From the NCBI GenBank assembly GCA_963377175.1, contig CAUJNA010003749.1, forward strand, positions 1,525,565-1,589,564: a DNA stretch of 64,000 bases, read 5' to 3'. A model generated the notes under the pieces. The model was not told the origin of the DNA and did not search any database. It saw only the letters and a list, made by a program, of their open reading frames with translations. Position numbers and translations under genes: made by a program. Every line of letters starts with the position of its first letter. The first letter of the stretch is position 1. Below are positions 39,701-44,436 of the stretch, piece by piece. The stretch is from Effrenium voratum (lineage: Eukaryota > Sar > Dinophyceae > Suessiales > Symbiodiniaceae).

Positions 39701-42700
39701 TAAAAGGGGCCCTTTACCCAGACCTCCGGTAGCCATCCCCGCAAACTGCACATAAAAACAGGACATCGTTCCAAGTTCCTATTTTAAGGGGTCCTAGACC
39801 ATACCCGTGAAAATCGGGAGATTGCTCCAAGAAAACGTGGGGACGTCTGGTTGATTGACGAGGGGGTGTACAATCATTCGCTTTGGACAAAACACTTCTC
39901 CTATGAATCCTGGGTTAGGACAACAGAAAATCGTCTCCAGCAAAATCCAACAAAAACAAAACATACATCACCGCGGTCTGGGTTTTCCTGCAAGGGCCAA
40001 GCAAAACACACAATCCACCCAGTTTAAGGGGGAGAGCAAAAGTGGGCGAGTTTGTTTTAATTGCTTTCTTGTCTTCGCCCCTGCATGGGTTTGCCTCCTG
40101 TGGAAGGTGTGAGCGGTTGTGCCGGCCAAATGCGTGAAGGGAGAAACAAAAACACGCGTTGCTTGCTTTTGTGGTTTTCATTTTTTGTGCTGAAGCACGG
40201 GCGAGGCCCCAAAACATTGTTTAGTTGATTTCAGTGAATCTCCATTCTGTCATCTCTTGCACACAGAGCTCAACTCTAACAGGTTGAGGATGCCCCTATT
40301 GAAATTCAGTCATATGGGTATGACTTTTTCTGAGAGCCTTGCTGGGTTTGAAGGGAAAGTGATGAATGAAATCCGCTTCGCACCAGTTGGGATGGATGAA
40401 CCCTGGCATAAACCACCCTGCGACTGGTGCACGACTTTGTCCATCCAAGGTATGGGTCTTGGCGGTATGGACGCGTTTGTACCAATTCAGCTTGTAAGGC
40501 AGTATTCTTCCCTTACTGTGGACGGACGAAATCCATTTCGTACGCCTACAAACGCTATGGTTTCAACCATGGTTTCAACCTGTGAACGGATTTTGTCCAT
40601 CCACAGTATCTCCATACCTCCGAAACCCAGCTGCCCGTAGAAAAAAGTAAGCTCAGGCGATATCCCCAACAGCATGCGGTGCTCTTTTTAGTGCTCGCAC
40701 CACCCCGCAGCCCTCGCAGAACCTTGTGGAACCTTACCTCAGGGCCGCCCCGGACCACCCCGGAGCCTATCTCGGCTGAGACCCCAAAGCTTTCAGCTGT
40801 TGGGGGGAAAAAACAATTCGATGAAGCCATGGGATGGCAGAAGGCGTCGGACACACATCAGGTAGCACCTCATCGGTGGATTGGTGGTGTGGGAAGTTGA
40901 GCAGCTCCATTTCAAACCAAATGGGGAAGGTCCGCCCGGTCCAAACCACCAAACCAAACCACCAACTAGGAAGCCAAACTTCCAGCAGATTTCCCTGGAA
41001 AAAGTAGACTTGGCTCCTACTCCCTATTCTTGGTAGTTGAGTTTTGAAGCAACCGCCAAAACGAACAAAGAAGTGGAAAACGCCCAACGACAAAGGAAAA
41101 CAGCAAGCGACTTCAGGAAATCCCCTCCGCAGTTCACATTGAAGGGTTGGCCATGCACTGCCTTCATCTTGCCCACGAAGACGTTGATGGCCGGGACGAA
41201 GTAACAATCACAGACCTCCGTTGAACGGGGCTGGGTCAATCTCAAAGACCCCCATAGTCTCCAGGGGTACCTTCCATTTCCATTCTGATGCTTTCTAGAA
41301 ATCGCAGGAAACCCAGGGAAAATGGCGATCGGCATTTGAAAAGAACAATGGTTGAACAGAATTGGAATCAACCCCTAGAATAGTGGCTTCTTTTCTTGTT
41401 TCCCTTCACAAACAACCCAAAGGTTGAACTGAAAAAAGGCTCGTTTCTCAAGATTACCCAATCCGTGAAAGTAGATGGCACAATTCCCTTCATGTGGGTG
41501 AAGGGGGTGACTAAACCAAAATCCGGAGATTGTGCCATCTAACACCCTAGGCGGTAAGGGAAACCAGCTCCAAAAAGCAAATCGTCGCACAAAACGGGAG
41601 GGTCTTTTTTGGGACACCTTTGTGGCGGAGGCATGTCCGACATCTGCAATCTCACCGTAAGATCTGGCTGGTTGGCCGGTGGCGGGACGCTTGTTTGTTG
41701 GAGAAGGAGAAGCCGCATCCAACAAAAAATATGGGGGTACCTTTCACTTCCATTCTTTCCAGGGATCCTTCTTTCTAAAAAACCTCAAAAAAAACCAGGG
41801 GAAACGGCCGGTTTTTTTTTGAAAAGAACGATGGTTGAAAATAATGGAGAATCAAACCCTAGAACGAGGGAATCGCCCCACTGGAGGGCCTGGGAATATG
41901 CAGGGCGGTTTCCCTGTGCCAGCCCTGCACAAATATGCCAACTTCCCATCTCTGGCCCCATTTGTGGCTCTTCCAAAGAGATGCTCTTGGTGAGCTGTTG
42001 GATTCTTCTCCAACAACTGGGTCCCTTTCGGACTCCCCGCATACATGATCGTCTTGCGCGCAAGCAATCGGAATCAAAACCGCAGGCCTTTCGCGAGCGT
42101 CATGCACGCGGCAGGAGTCAAACCCAGCTGCTCGCGTTTGAATTTTGCAACGCGGGTGTTGCGTTGATGTGAGGCAAACCTAGATGGTTCTTGTTTTTGC
42201 AAGGATTGTTGTGCGTAAGTGGCTTGTGTTTGCTTCAAGAACAAGCGATTGTTCGTGCTTATGCAAAACAACTTGCTAACAGGCAGGTGTCTCTGTGCGT
42301 GTTCGACAAACGCAGACATGTTTCTCCTGCTGTTTTTTTTTCTTTTTCTTTCGACAAAAGACATGTTCGCGAGGTGCGTGGGTGCGTGCTAGCAAAACGG
42401 CAACATGTTCTTAAGTTGCCTTGGTCGTCTGAATAAGCATGTTCTTAAGCTGTGTTTATGGAAAAGGCGTGATAGCACTTGCCCAACGACATTGAGCTTG
42501 CGACCTTTGCTTTGGCCCCGCAAGGTAAACCTATTTTGTGTGTTTTGTCCCGCGGGCAAGTGAGGTCCGCTTGACAATTGAGTGTTTCTCAATATAAAAA
42601 AAACCCTTTTGGTTGGCATTTCAGGGGAAACGCGGAGGACAACCAGCCAAGCTTGGTTGGCGCAATTCGGGTGGGAAAAAACTGAGGTGGGGCTAAACCT

Positions 42701-44197
42701 TAACTACCGAGGTGCGGCTCATGGGAACTACTACTAAACACTAAAAGCTAAAAGGCTAAGGGGATGGCTGGGAGCCACCAAGTTCTTGACACAACTCGGT
42801 TGTGAAAAACCAGGGGTGGGCTCAAGCTTAACTCCATGCCACGTGGTGCTGCGCGAAGAACATGAAGGCAATGACGATGAACCAGAGGCATCCCACCGTT
42901 GTAGAAGGCTCCATGGCGACTCCTGTCCCAGCTGGGATCCTTGAGCCGAAGTCTGCCCGCTTTCAGATGGACCCCAAACGAAGAAACAGTCTCCCTTTTG
43001 GATTCCCTTTGAACCAACGTACCCTCAAAAAGCACATCCACACAGACATGGTTGCGGAGCCATGATCCTTTCTGCAATACCACAGCCCATTACCGATTCA
43101 GCTGGGAAGTTCATGGTCCTGAATGGGTTCTCCAGATTTGCGAGGTTAGAATAAGGGTACCAACTTGTTTTTTCTGTTGTTTTTTTGTTTAGTTTGTTTT
43201 TTCATTTTTCTTTTATCGGTTTTTGTCTATTTTCGTAGGGAACCCTCCCAACCAAAAAAGTTGGTGAGAAAGGGCACCTAGCTGGGGGACCTAGGCATAG
43301 TCACTGCTCGTCACCAGGCAATGGCTCCCGAACGAGGCTCTGAATCCGAAGCTGGGCGTTCCGAACCCACTTCCCCCGCGTTTAGGGGAAATCCCGCGCT
43401 TGCGGGGGCCGTCCCCAAGTTTCCACAAGTCGGCAGATACAAAACTCAGGTCCGCAGAACGTAAAGTGATAGGGCCATTGTCTAAAAAATCATCCCAAGT
43501 TCTGGGACCATTTTTTGTAAACCACACCATCCTTAAAGCCAGTCTTGAAGCCATTGACCAATTCGGCAGCACTCAGAAGCTATTGGTGCTTTGGCCGCCA
43601 AAGTCGGTTGAACTTCAGAGGGATGGGTGCAGACCCCAGAAACCATCCCAAAGGAGATGTGGGTTTATGGGATGGATATGTTCGTTTTGGGAAACGGCCC
43701 TAAACTCACGGACCCAACATTCCCATTTTTCAACCCTGCCATCACCCAGCTTAACGGGAAAAATACTCCATTGGCCCAACAATTGATGTTTCAACAGGCA
43801 TTTTTACATTCTACACCTGAACATTGCAACTTGTAAATGGTGGTGTCCATTTCTTTATTTCGGTGCTGAAAAAGCCACATGTTTCAAATGGTGGCAAAAT
43901 GGAGATTCCTTTTAAGGAGCCCTGTTCCAAAGAGAGCAAAAGGTAACTGAAACAAAGCTCTAGGTCCGCGGAGCGGACTTTTACTTTAAGGGGCCCTGGA
44001 GCCCTGGTTTCCTATGAACATAATCATGATTACATTGATCTGCAACACCATGGCCCTGTTCCAAAGAGAGACCTTCCCCTTTTGTCCGCTTGAAGCAAAA
44101 ACACTGAGAGGAGCCAAGGGCCCGGCACTGAGGCCACCTCTGTCTTCACGGAGGTGAGCAGATCCGCAGTGGCGGCGCTGCTGTACTGCACTAAGAC
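617..44197 (-). CDS. Na+/Ca2+ exchanger-family gene, 17 exons, 3' end outside window
   Basis: Membrane antiporter of the cation/Ca2+ exchanger (CaCA) superfamily, expected to move Ca2+ against Na+. The call rests on both alpha repeats in the right order. Alpha-1 has VCDCYFVPA, then AVAGATICALGCNGPEMFTN, then GSDAGIGVVVGSEIFNLL. Alpha-2 has VCAIGTSFPNAVAS, then IANALGSN joined to VQNVFLAMALPWV. Other hydrophobic exons supply further helices, and exons 8-12 form a hydrophilic loop of about 200 residues where family members carry their cytosolic loop. The chosen exons (E1-E17) add to 1791 nt and keep phase at every junction. No Calx-beta domain is seen. The VQN tail of alpha-2 resembles K+-independent NCX more than K+-dependent NCKX, which has Asp there. 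The gene continues left of position 1, and 5' exons above 44.2 kb may be missing. The family call is firm; exact exon edges and ion selectivity are inference. Confidence 0.88.
735..1562. other. Intron 16 of exchanger gene
   Basis: Non-coding between E16 and E17. It holds a homopolymer block at 792-832 (T run, then about 18 G, then T). No other recognised element. Confidence 0.65.
1563..1660 (-). CDS. Exchanger exon E16 (second half of alpha-2)
   Basis: Starts after GCCAG|G in phase 0. It completes alpha-2 with VQNVFLAMALPWVIYQ, directly following GSN from E15, then a polar stretch HGGKPIIQQLAGE. The best-phased donor is AGG|GAACC, a non-canonical GA donor. The N in VQN sits where K+-dependent exchangers have a key Asp and NCX proteins have Asn. 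Confidence 0.88.
1907..1975 (+). repeat. Dispersed repeat family C, copy 1
   Basis: Core: ttgttggtggagtttaaag, then ggggaacccttgcc, then a degenerate ccagggcgg end. Matches copies at 24.8, 27.4 and 34.2 kb. Confidence 0.6.
2583..2665. repeat. CAAG/CTAG microsatellite
   Basis: Perfect CAAG units pass into alternating AGCAAGCTAGCT units, so part of the tract is self-complementary. Confidence 0.9.
3806..3836. repeat. TA dinucleotide microsatellite
   Basis: About 13 TA units in the intron close to exon E15. Confidence 0.9.
3897..4006 (-). CDS. Exchanger exon E15 (first half of alpha-2)
   Basis: Starts after GCGAG|G with two bases that complete a Gly codon from E14. It reads ITVCAIGTSFPNAVASV and ends IANALGSN, the alpha-2 signature. 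GTSFPN has Asn where GTSxPD is usual (the codon is AAC). It ends AAC|GCCCCC, a GC donor in phase 0, and E16 continues the family motif without a gap. Confidence 0.93.
4007..7057. other. Intron 14 of exchanger gene
   Basis: 3 kb non-coding. It begins with GC-rich GAGCTGACGCGA repeats and G-rich runs (4020-4080) and contains a family F repeat (4797-4912). Otherwise unremarkable apart from CCCTAAAC-like bits near 6890-6950. Confidence 0.6.
4797..4912 (+). repeat. Dispersed repeat family F, copy 1 (intact)
   Basis: Reads ggatccttacattatacac, acattgccttgtacatggtg, then tttccctttattttagagg and acatgtttcaaatggttgc. It serves as the uninterrupted reference for the copy split by the giant palindrome. 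Confidence 0.75.
7058..7162 (-). CDS. Exchanger exon E14 (helix before alpha-2)
   Basis: After GCGAG|G it reads FGGAMFWLAIFSFLMLEI, a transmembrane helix, then IPALPNSFL. It ends CTAG|GCGAAG (GC donor) one base into a Gly codon that E15 completes. The helix, short IP segment and Gly before alpha-2 match the family layout. Confidence 0.9.
7238..7375. repeat. TA/TATG microsatellite cluster
   Basis: Alternating TA, TATG and TGTA tracts, including atatatatatatatatat at 7242-7260. Confidence 0.85.
7475..7870 (+). repeat. Interstitial telomere-like tract, degenerate TTTAGGG
   Basis: About 400 bp of repeats such as GGGTTGGTTTA and TTTAGGGTT with frequent variants (GTGTATTT, GTTTATG). The TTTAGGG core equals the telomere repeat reported for dinoflagellates and plants, but the 11-bp phasing is not perfect telomere DNA. 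Confidence 0.75.
8180..8960. repeat. Degenerate minisatellite of roughly 40 bp
   Basis: Many variants of aatccagcaatactaaatca separated by gtggaaaatcacaa-like links (for example at 8523, 8590, 8612 and 8641). Strongly diverged; unit length approximate. Confidence 0.55.
9105..9330. repeat. Roughly 60-bp tandem repeat
   Basis: Four imperfect copies, each marked by gctccagctcgaac followed by tcgcaacc-like sequence (near 9130, 9180, 9244 and 9302), with gcacgaagtacgctttgg-like ends. Confidence 0.7.
9900..10018. repeat. GGGA, GGAA and CA microsatellites in series
   Basis: GGGA units (9905-9946), GGAA units (9947-9979) and CA units (9990-10018), just left of the family F fragment beside the palindrome. 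Confidence 0.9.
10096..10137 (+). repeat. Family F, left half, cut by the palindrome
   Basis: Reads ggatccttacatatacacc, then acattgccttgtaaatgg and stops. The intact copies at 4.8 and 43.8 kb go straight on to tggtttccc, which is found at 16481 on the other side of the palindrome. Confidence 0.75.
11225..12545 (+). repeat. TGTGATG satellite in left palindrome arm
   Basis: Two blocks (11228-11440 and 11935-12545) of degenerate 5-mer GTGAT with ctg/cgg variants, separated by single-copy DNA rich in TGATCAGATTTGATCAGG. The His/Thr-rich frames through it are artefacts of the repeat. Confidence 0.85.
12761..13551. other. Loop of the palindrome with recurring TTTGTGACG hairpins
   Basis: TGTGACGAG occurs at about 12901, 12931, 12965 and 12993. 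Three units of about 34 nt (12991-13024, 13087-13119, 13200-13233) start TTTGTGACG, contain GTCCC and end TTCACAAA or GTCACAAA, so each can fold into a hairpin. No coding sequence is supported. Confidence 0.55.
13755..15330 (-). repeat. TGTGATG satellite in right palindrome arm
   Basis: Complement of the left-arm satellite (CACATCACATCAC), blocks at about 13765-14540 and 15030-15330, longer and differently arranged than on the left. Confidence 0.85.
16476..16555 (+). repeat. Family F, right half, cut by the palindrome
   Basis: Starts aaattggtggtttccctt and runs through gcaatgtttcaaatgg to aaggagccctgttt, the part missing on the left side. The aaattgg here and aaatgg at 10132 may be a short imperfect target duplication. 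Confidence 0.75.
16678..16811. mobile_element. MITE family A, copy 1
   Basis: 134 bp with terminal inverted repeats TACTGTGGGTGGACAAAATC and its near complement ending CATCCACAGTA. Internal ccattgttggttggta is shared with the copies at 18.6, 22.2, 28.3 and 40.5 kb. Confidence 0.85.
17764..17848 (-). CDS. Exchanger exon E13 (helix after the loop)
   Basis: After GCGAG|G it reads DMPVIQKILAIPEFI, then DFLLKSTLFAAS, the proline-containing hydrophobic segment that follows the cytosolic loop in exchangers. It ends TCTC|GTCTTC with one base; E14 completes an Arg codon. Confidence 0.85.
17911..17999 (+). repeat. Dispersed repeat family D, copy 1
   Basis: tttgcttaagacccctgaa, then tccagtagtgataaattcc and ttaaaaccaccaaggggaaa. 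Five further copies are in the window. Confidence 0.7.
18639..18745. mobile_element. MITE family A, copy 2
   Basis: 107 bp, ends TACTGTGGATGGACGAAATC and GTCCATCCACAGTA. Same interior as copy 1 but shorter. Confidence 0.85.
19120..19228 (+). repeat. Dispersed repeat family E, copy 1
   Basis: cctcagatctgctcaaagttt, then gtgggctgaatacggaaatt and aaccggatggccggg. Confidence 0.6.
19311..19433 (-). CDS. Exchanger exon E12 (loop region)
   Basis: 41 codons in phase 0 between CCCAG|G and AAG|GCTCGC (GC donor). Reads AKRDELLKNISEFSLG, then WVHGYDATITGAWQHL. Hydrophilic and GC-rich in third positions, in sharp contrast with the flanking intron. Assigned by phase and position; it contains no family signature. 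Confidence 0.75.
19434..20759. other. Intron 11 of exchanger gene
   Basis: Contains a family E repeat (19575-19716), a TTTAGACA/GGGTTT-rich stretch (19940-20070) and a GATGGTGAA tandem at 20638-20672. No gene seen. Confidence 0.6.
19575..19716 (+). repeat. Dispersed repeat family E, copy 2
   Basis: cctcagatcccctgcttta, then agtgggtcaaatacggacac, cactaaaagtccac and ggatggctgggaaccacca. Confidence 0.65.
20760..20841 (-). CDS. Exchanger exon E11 (loop region)
   Basis: After GTGAG|G, one base then FYHKFQHITLRLTVDD and WPYGPFRR, ending AGG|GCCACG (GC donor). Phase fits E10 and E12. Hydrophilic; assigned by frame and codon quality, not by a known motif. Confidence 0.65.
20842..22574. other. Intron 10 of exchanger gene
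   Basis: Holds a family A MITE (22220-22346), an A-rich tract at 21897-21915 and a GT run at 22028-22044. Otherwise nothing recognised. Confidence 0.6.
22220..22346. mobile_element. MITE family A, copy 3
   Basis: 127 bp, ends TACTGTGGATGGACAAAATC and GGATTTTGCCCACCCACAGT plus A. The interior includes ccaacaatggtttcaacc, the reverse orientation of copy 1. Confidence 0.88.
22575..22861 (-). CDS. Exchanger exon E10 (loop region)
   Basis: Longest exon (95 codons), after CGGAG|G. Reads KKKGRQSIGFQF, FDAGDAMLGPVLKYKDLG, then ISSDLLDVWCEDLKEVV and MGVIELELPAQ. A perfect donor-like GTGAGT lies inside at about 22695, so a shorter splice form is possible. The frame stays open and protein-like past it. 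Ends AAAA|GTCGCG. Confidence 0.7.
23879..23942 (+). repeat. Dispersed repeat family D, copy 2 (short)
   Basis: tttgcttaagtcccctggaa then a diverged gagtgatattc part. The end looks truncated. Confidence 0.6.
23998..24136. repeat. 56-bp tandem repeat, about 2.5 copies
   Basis: The unit contains attttgttccactacggcaa and ccacaaaaacaaacaacaaa. Repeats start at 24001, 24057 and 24113 and are nearly identical, so the duplication is recent. Confidence 0.92.
24259..24301 (-). CDS. Exchanger exon E9 (loop region)
   Basis: A 43-nt exon after CTTAG|G giving N-M-D-A-T-A-H-G-I-Y-A-E-P-Q. It ends CCAG|GAAACC, which would be a GA donor. Phases fit E8 (two bases) and E10 (phase 0). Small, so less certain. 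Confidence 0.65.
24514..24620 (+). mobile_element. MITE-like family B, copy 1
   Basis: gtccagtagagaggttagaa, ggtacc, ctattttag-like centre, gggaaccctccc, then gggcactactgggggaccta. Ends pair as GGTCC.CCAGTAG against CTACTGG.GGACC. Confidence 0.75.
24818..24899 (+). repeat. Dispersed repeat family C, copy 2
   Basis: ttgttggttggttgacttta, ggggaacccttcccccaaa, then gagaaaagggcaccactggg. The right half resembles family B. Confidence 0.7.
25118..25230 (+). repeat. Dispersed repeat family G, copy 1
   Basis: ccattctttccagggatcct, aaccccaggggaaac, then gaaaagaacgatggttcaac. Other copies at 34.4 (inverted), 41.3 and 41.8 kb. Confidence 0.7.
25594..25686 (-). CDS. Exchanger exon E8 (start of loop)
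   Basis: After CCGAG|G one base completes an Arg codon left by E7, then KRKGKMHGIEVDVEEILHG and RMADAHKGDAE. Basic then acidic, as expected just after a helix on the cytosolic side. Ends GAA|GTGGAG. A second AG|G ten bases in is possible but breaks phase with E7. Confidence 0.75.
26330..26660. repeat. TG, TTTG and TTGC microsatellite block
   Basis: About 330 bp of GT runs, GATT units, then GTTT/GCTT units. The Cys/Val/Leu-rich open frames here are repeat artefacts. Confidence 0.9.
27385..27478 (+). repeat. Dispersed repeat family C, copy 3
   Basis: ttgttgggttggttgacttt, gggaaccccttccc, then agaagggcaccgcagggcaa. Confidence 0.65.
28286..28372. mobile_element. MITE family A, copy 4 (3' end lost)
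   Basis: Starts TACTGTGGATGGACAAAATC and keeps the centre (ccattgcttgttggtttt) and gtcatcattcca, but no right-hand inverted repeat follows. Confidence 0.75.
28814..28899 (-). CDS. Exchanger exon E7 (membrane helix)
   Basis: After GGAAG|G in phase 0 it reads AWVLLAAAGVYVLCVYF then TEDLVMAIPAL, a transmembrane helix directly following HAIESYE of E6. It ends CTGAG|GCCGCG, a GC donor, two bases into an Arg codon. Confidence 0.87.
28974..29050 (+). repeat. Dispersed repeat family D, copy 3
   Basis: cgccccctgggaaaaaatg, then tgatgatagattccctttaa and accaacaag. Confidence 0.65.
29779..29892 (+). mobile_element. MITE-like family B, copy 2
   Basis: ctccagtagagaggttagaa, gggtaccaactttttt, aaagaaccctcccc, then a doubled gctgggggacctagg end. 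Confidence 0.75.
30075..30249. mobile_element. Small foldback element with 10-bp flanking direct repeats
   Basis: Direct repeats TCCTGGATCT at 30075-30084 and 30240-30249 flank about 155 bp that folds on itself: caagattgcgaaat against atttcgaatcttg, and atggaacctgacgttc against gaacgtcaggttccat. Has the structure of a non-autonomous inverted-repeat insertion; the family is not recognised. Confidence 0.7.
30610..30771 (-). CDS. Exchanger exon E6 (loop and membrane helix)
   Basis: 54 codons in phase 0, after a pyrimidine tract and CCCAG|G. A basic segment (WGELRRVTSERQPIV) leads to RDCFFYALSILLLYWALLD and HAIESYE. RD-x-x-FY followed by a helix and an acidic end is the arrangement after alpha-1 in NCX/NCKX proteins. 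Ends TATGAG|GTCCGG. Confidence 0.87.
31565..34046. repeat. 32-bp satellite array with higher-order repeat
   Basis: About 77 tandem copies of a 32-bp unit that contains gaaacaaactactaaata then aagcaaataattaa. The left two thirds are nearly homogeneous. From about 32.8 kb variants appear (ataattatg, agagttaag, atacagc, atagttaag), and from about 33.42 kb three variants alternate in a fixed order, a 96-bp higher-order unit repeated about six times. There are no unique spacers. Confidence 0.95.
34194..34290 (+). repeat. Dispersed repeat family C, copy 4
   Basis: cctttttcgttggttgagtt, aaaggaacccttacccaaaa, then aacagggcggaatccactgg. Confidence 0.65.
34376..34518 (-). repeat. Dispersed repeat family G, copy 2 (inverted)
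   Basis: Reverse complement of the 41.8 kb copy: tctaggggttgattcc, ccatcgttcttttcagcc, then tttctagaaagcaggaaccc and ggaaagaatgggg. Confidence 0.65.
34625..34700 (+). repeat. Dispersed repeat family D, copy 4
   Basis: cgccccctggagaaaaaaat, then agtgaaattgattcc and aaccaggggaac. Confidence 0.6.
35128..35242 (+). mobile_element. MITE-like family B, copy 3
   Basis: Intact ends: ctaggtccagtagagagg and cactactgggggacctag. Confidence 0.82.
35407..35562 (+). mobile_element. MITE-like family B, copy 4 (internal duplication)
   Basis: ctaggtccttcagtaggg start and actactgggtgacctgg end. The ctattttagtaggg centre occurs twice (35462 and 35498), giving a longer copy 165 bp from copy 3. Confidence 0.75.
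36397..36474 (+). repeat. Dispersed repeat family D, copy 5
   Basis: ggttgcttaagtccactgaa, tccagtagtgctcgattcc and aaaaaccaacaggggaaa. Confidence 0.7.
36665..36753 (+). repeat. Dispersed repeat family E, copy 3
   Basis: ccctcagaccccccgcca, aacttttagtgggtcaaatg and cactaaacactaaaaagcca. Confidence 0.65.
36807..36893 (+). mobile_element. MITE-like family B, copy 5 (degenerate)
   Basis: cctaggcctccagtagagag start, lost centre, tgagaaagggcacc end. Confidence 0.55.
36973..37048 (-). CDS. Exchanger exon E5 (second half of alpha-1)
   Basis: After ATGAG|G the first base completes a Leu codon from E4, then ISLYTGSDAGIGVVVGSE and IFNLLII, the alpha-1 helix with its GSxxFN core. Ends ATC|GTGGGC. The usual next residues (VG) may lie in this exon or in a missed mini-exon, so the 3' edge is the least certain in the gene. 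Confidence 0.88.
37049..39053. other. Intron 4 of exchanger gene
   Basis: 2 kb with no recognised repeat apart from short purine runs (37140-37170). The region near 37660-37760 has GGTCAGGGTGCTGGT-like short repeats. Confidence 0.55.
39054..39154 (-). CDS. Exchanger exon E4 (core of alpha-1)
   Basis: After CGTAG|G in phase 0: SSNTWLQRWGNE, then AVAGATICALGCNGPEMFTN. This is the alpha-1 signature with the conserved GPE glutamate that binds cation in the family. It ends CCT|GCGACT (GC donor) two bases into a Leu codon. Confidence 0.93.
39155..41161. other. Intron 3 of exchanger gene
   Basis: Contains an AC-rich stretch (39165-39300) and a family A MITE (40514-40608). A motif ccaaaccaccaactagg (40955-40972) also occurs near 28.5 and 48.6 kb. 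No gene seen. Confidence 0.55.
40514..40608. mobile_element. MITE family A, copy 5 (short)
   Basis: 95 bp, ends TACTGTGGACGGACGAAATC and GATTTTGTCCATCCACAGTA. The centre is reduced to atggtttcaaccatggtttc, itself palindromic. Confidence 0.85.
41162..41215 (-). CDS. Exchanger exon E3 (entry to alpha-1)
   Basis: Exactly 18 codons in phase 0: VCDCYFVPAI, then NVFVGKMK. CDxYFVPxL directly before alpha-1 is a hallmark of NCX/NCKX proteins. Flanked by CGGAG|G and AAG|GCAGTG (GC donor). Confidence 0.9.
41261..41382 (+). repeat. Dispersed repeat family G, copy 3
   Basis: ccaggggtaccttccatttc, tttctagaaatcgcaggaa, then gaaaagaacaatggttgaac and caacccctaga. Confidence 0.7.
41734..41870 (+). repeat. 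Dispersed repeat family G, copy 4
   Basis: gggtacctttcacttccatt, ctttccagggatccttcttt, accaggggaaac and gaaaagaacgatggttgaaa. Confidence 0.75.
42691..42789 (+). repeat. Dispersed repeat family E, copy 4
   Basis: actactaaacactaaaagct, then ggggatggctgggagccacc and aagttcttgacaca. Confidence 0.6.
42843..42939 (-). CDS. Exchanger exon E2 (first seen membrane helix)
   Basis: After TCAAG|G, one base then IPAGTGVAMEPSTTVG and CLWFIVIAFMFFAQHH, a membrane helix that runs straight into VCDCYFVPA of E3 as in family members. Ends CAC|GTGGCA. The internal Met could be an alternative start. Confidence 0.82.
43128..43295 (+). mobile_element. MITE-like family B, copy 6
   Basis: ttctccagatttgcgaggtt, then gggtaccaacttg, a T-rich insert, gggaaccctcccaaccaaaa and gctgggggacctagg. 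Confidence 0.72.
43799..43928 (+). repeat. Dispersed repeat family F, copy (intact)
   Basis: ttacattctacacctgaac, acttgtaaatggtggtgtcc, ccacatgtttcaaatggtgg and aaggagccctgttcc. It passes unbroken through the point where the palindrome interrupts the 10.1/16.5 kb copy. Confidence 0.75.
44127..44197 (-). CDS. Exchanger exon E1 (N-terminal, tentative)
   Basis: After GCGAG|G it reads VLVQYSSAATADLLTSVKTE, then VASV, ending CAGT|GCCGGG (GC donor) with phase fitting E2. Hydrophilic, GC-rich third positions, no family motif. The upstream side is A-rich rather than pyrimidine-rich, so this is the weakest exon. Further 5' exons probably exist. Confidence 0.6.
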
Positions 44198-44371
44198 CTC
44201 GCGTTTTTTTTTTTTTTTGTTTGTTTTTTTTTGTGTGGTTATATATATTATTTATTTATTTATTTATGTATTTATTTATTTATTTAGTAATAGCCCTAAA
44301 GAAAAGCGTTGAACCAAAGAAAAGCGCTTATGTTCTTTTTCTTCTATTTTTGTTGTACACAGTCCTCCATT

Positions 44372-44436
44372 TGCTTAAGTCGCCTGGAACAAAAAATCCA
44401 GTAGTGATAGATTCCCTTTAAAACCTACAGGGGAAC
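44372..44436 (+). repeat. Dispersed repeat family D, copy 6
   Basis: ttgcttaagtcgcctggaac, tccagtagtgatagattccc and ttaaaacctacaggggaac. Confidence 0.7.

Larger units (their letters stand above)
41216..42842. other. Intron 2 of exchanger gene
   Basis: Two family G repeats (41261-41382 and 41734-41870) and one family E repeat (42691-42789). The 41.9-42.6 kb part is unrecognised. Confidence 0.55.
42940..44126. other. Intron 1 of exchanger gene
   Basis: Holds a family B copy (43128-43295) and a family F copy (43799-43928). The remainder is unrecognised. Confidence 0.55.
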
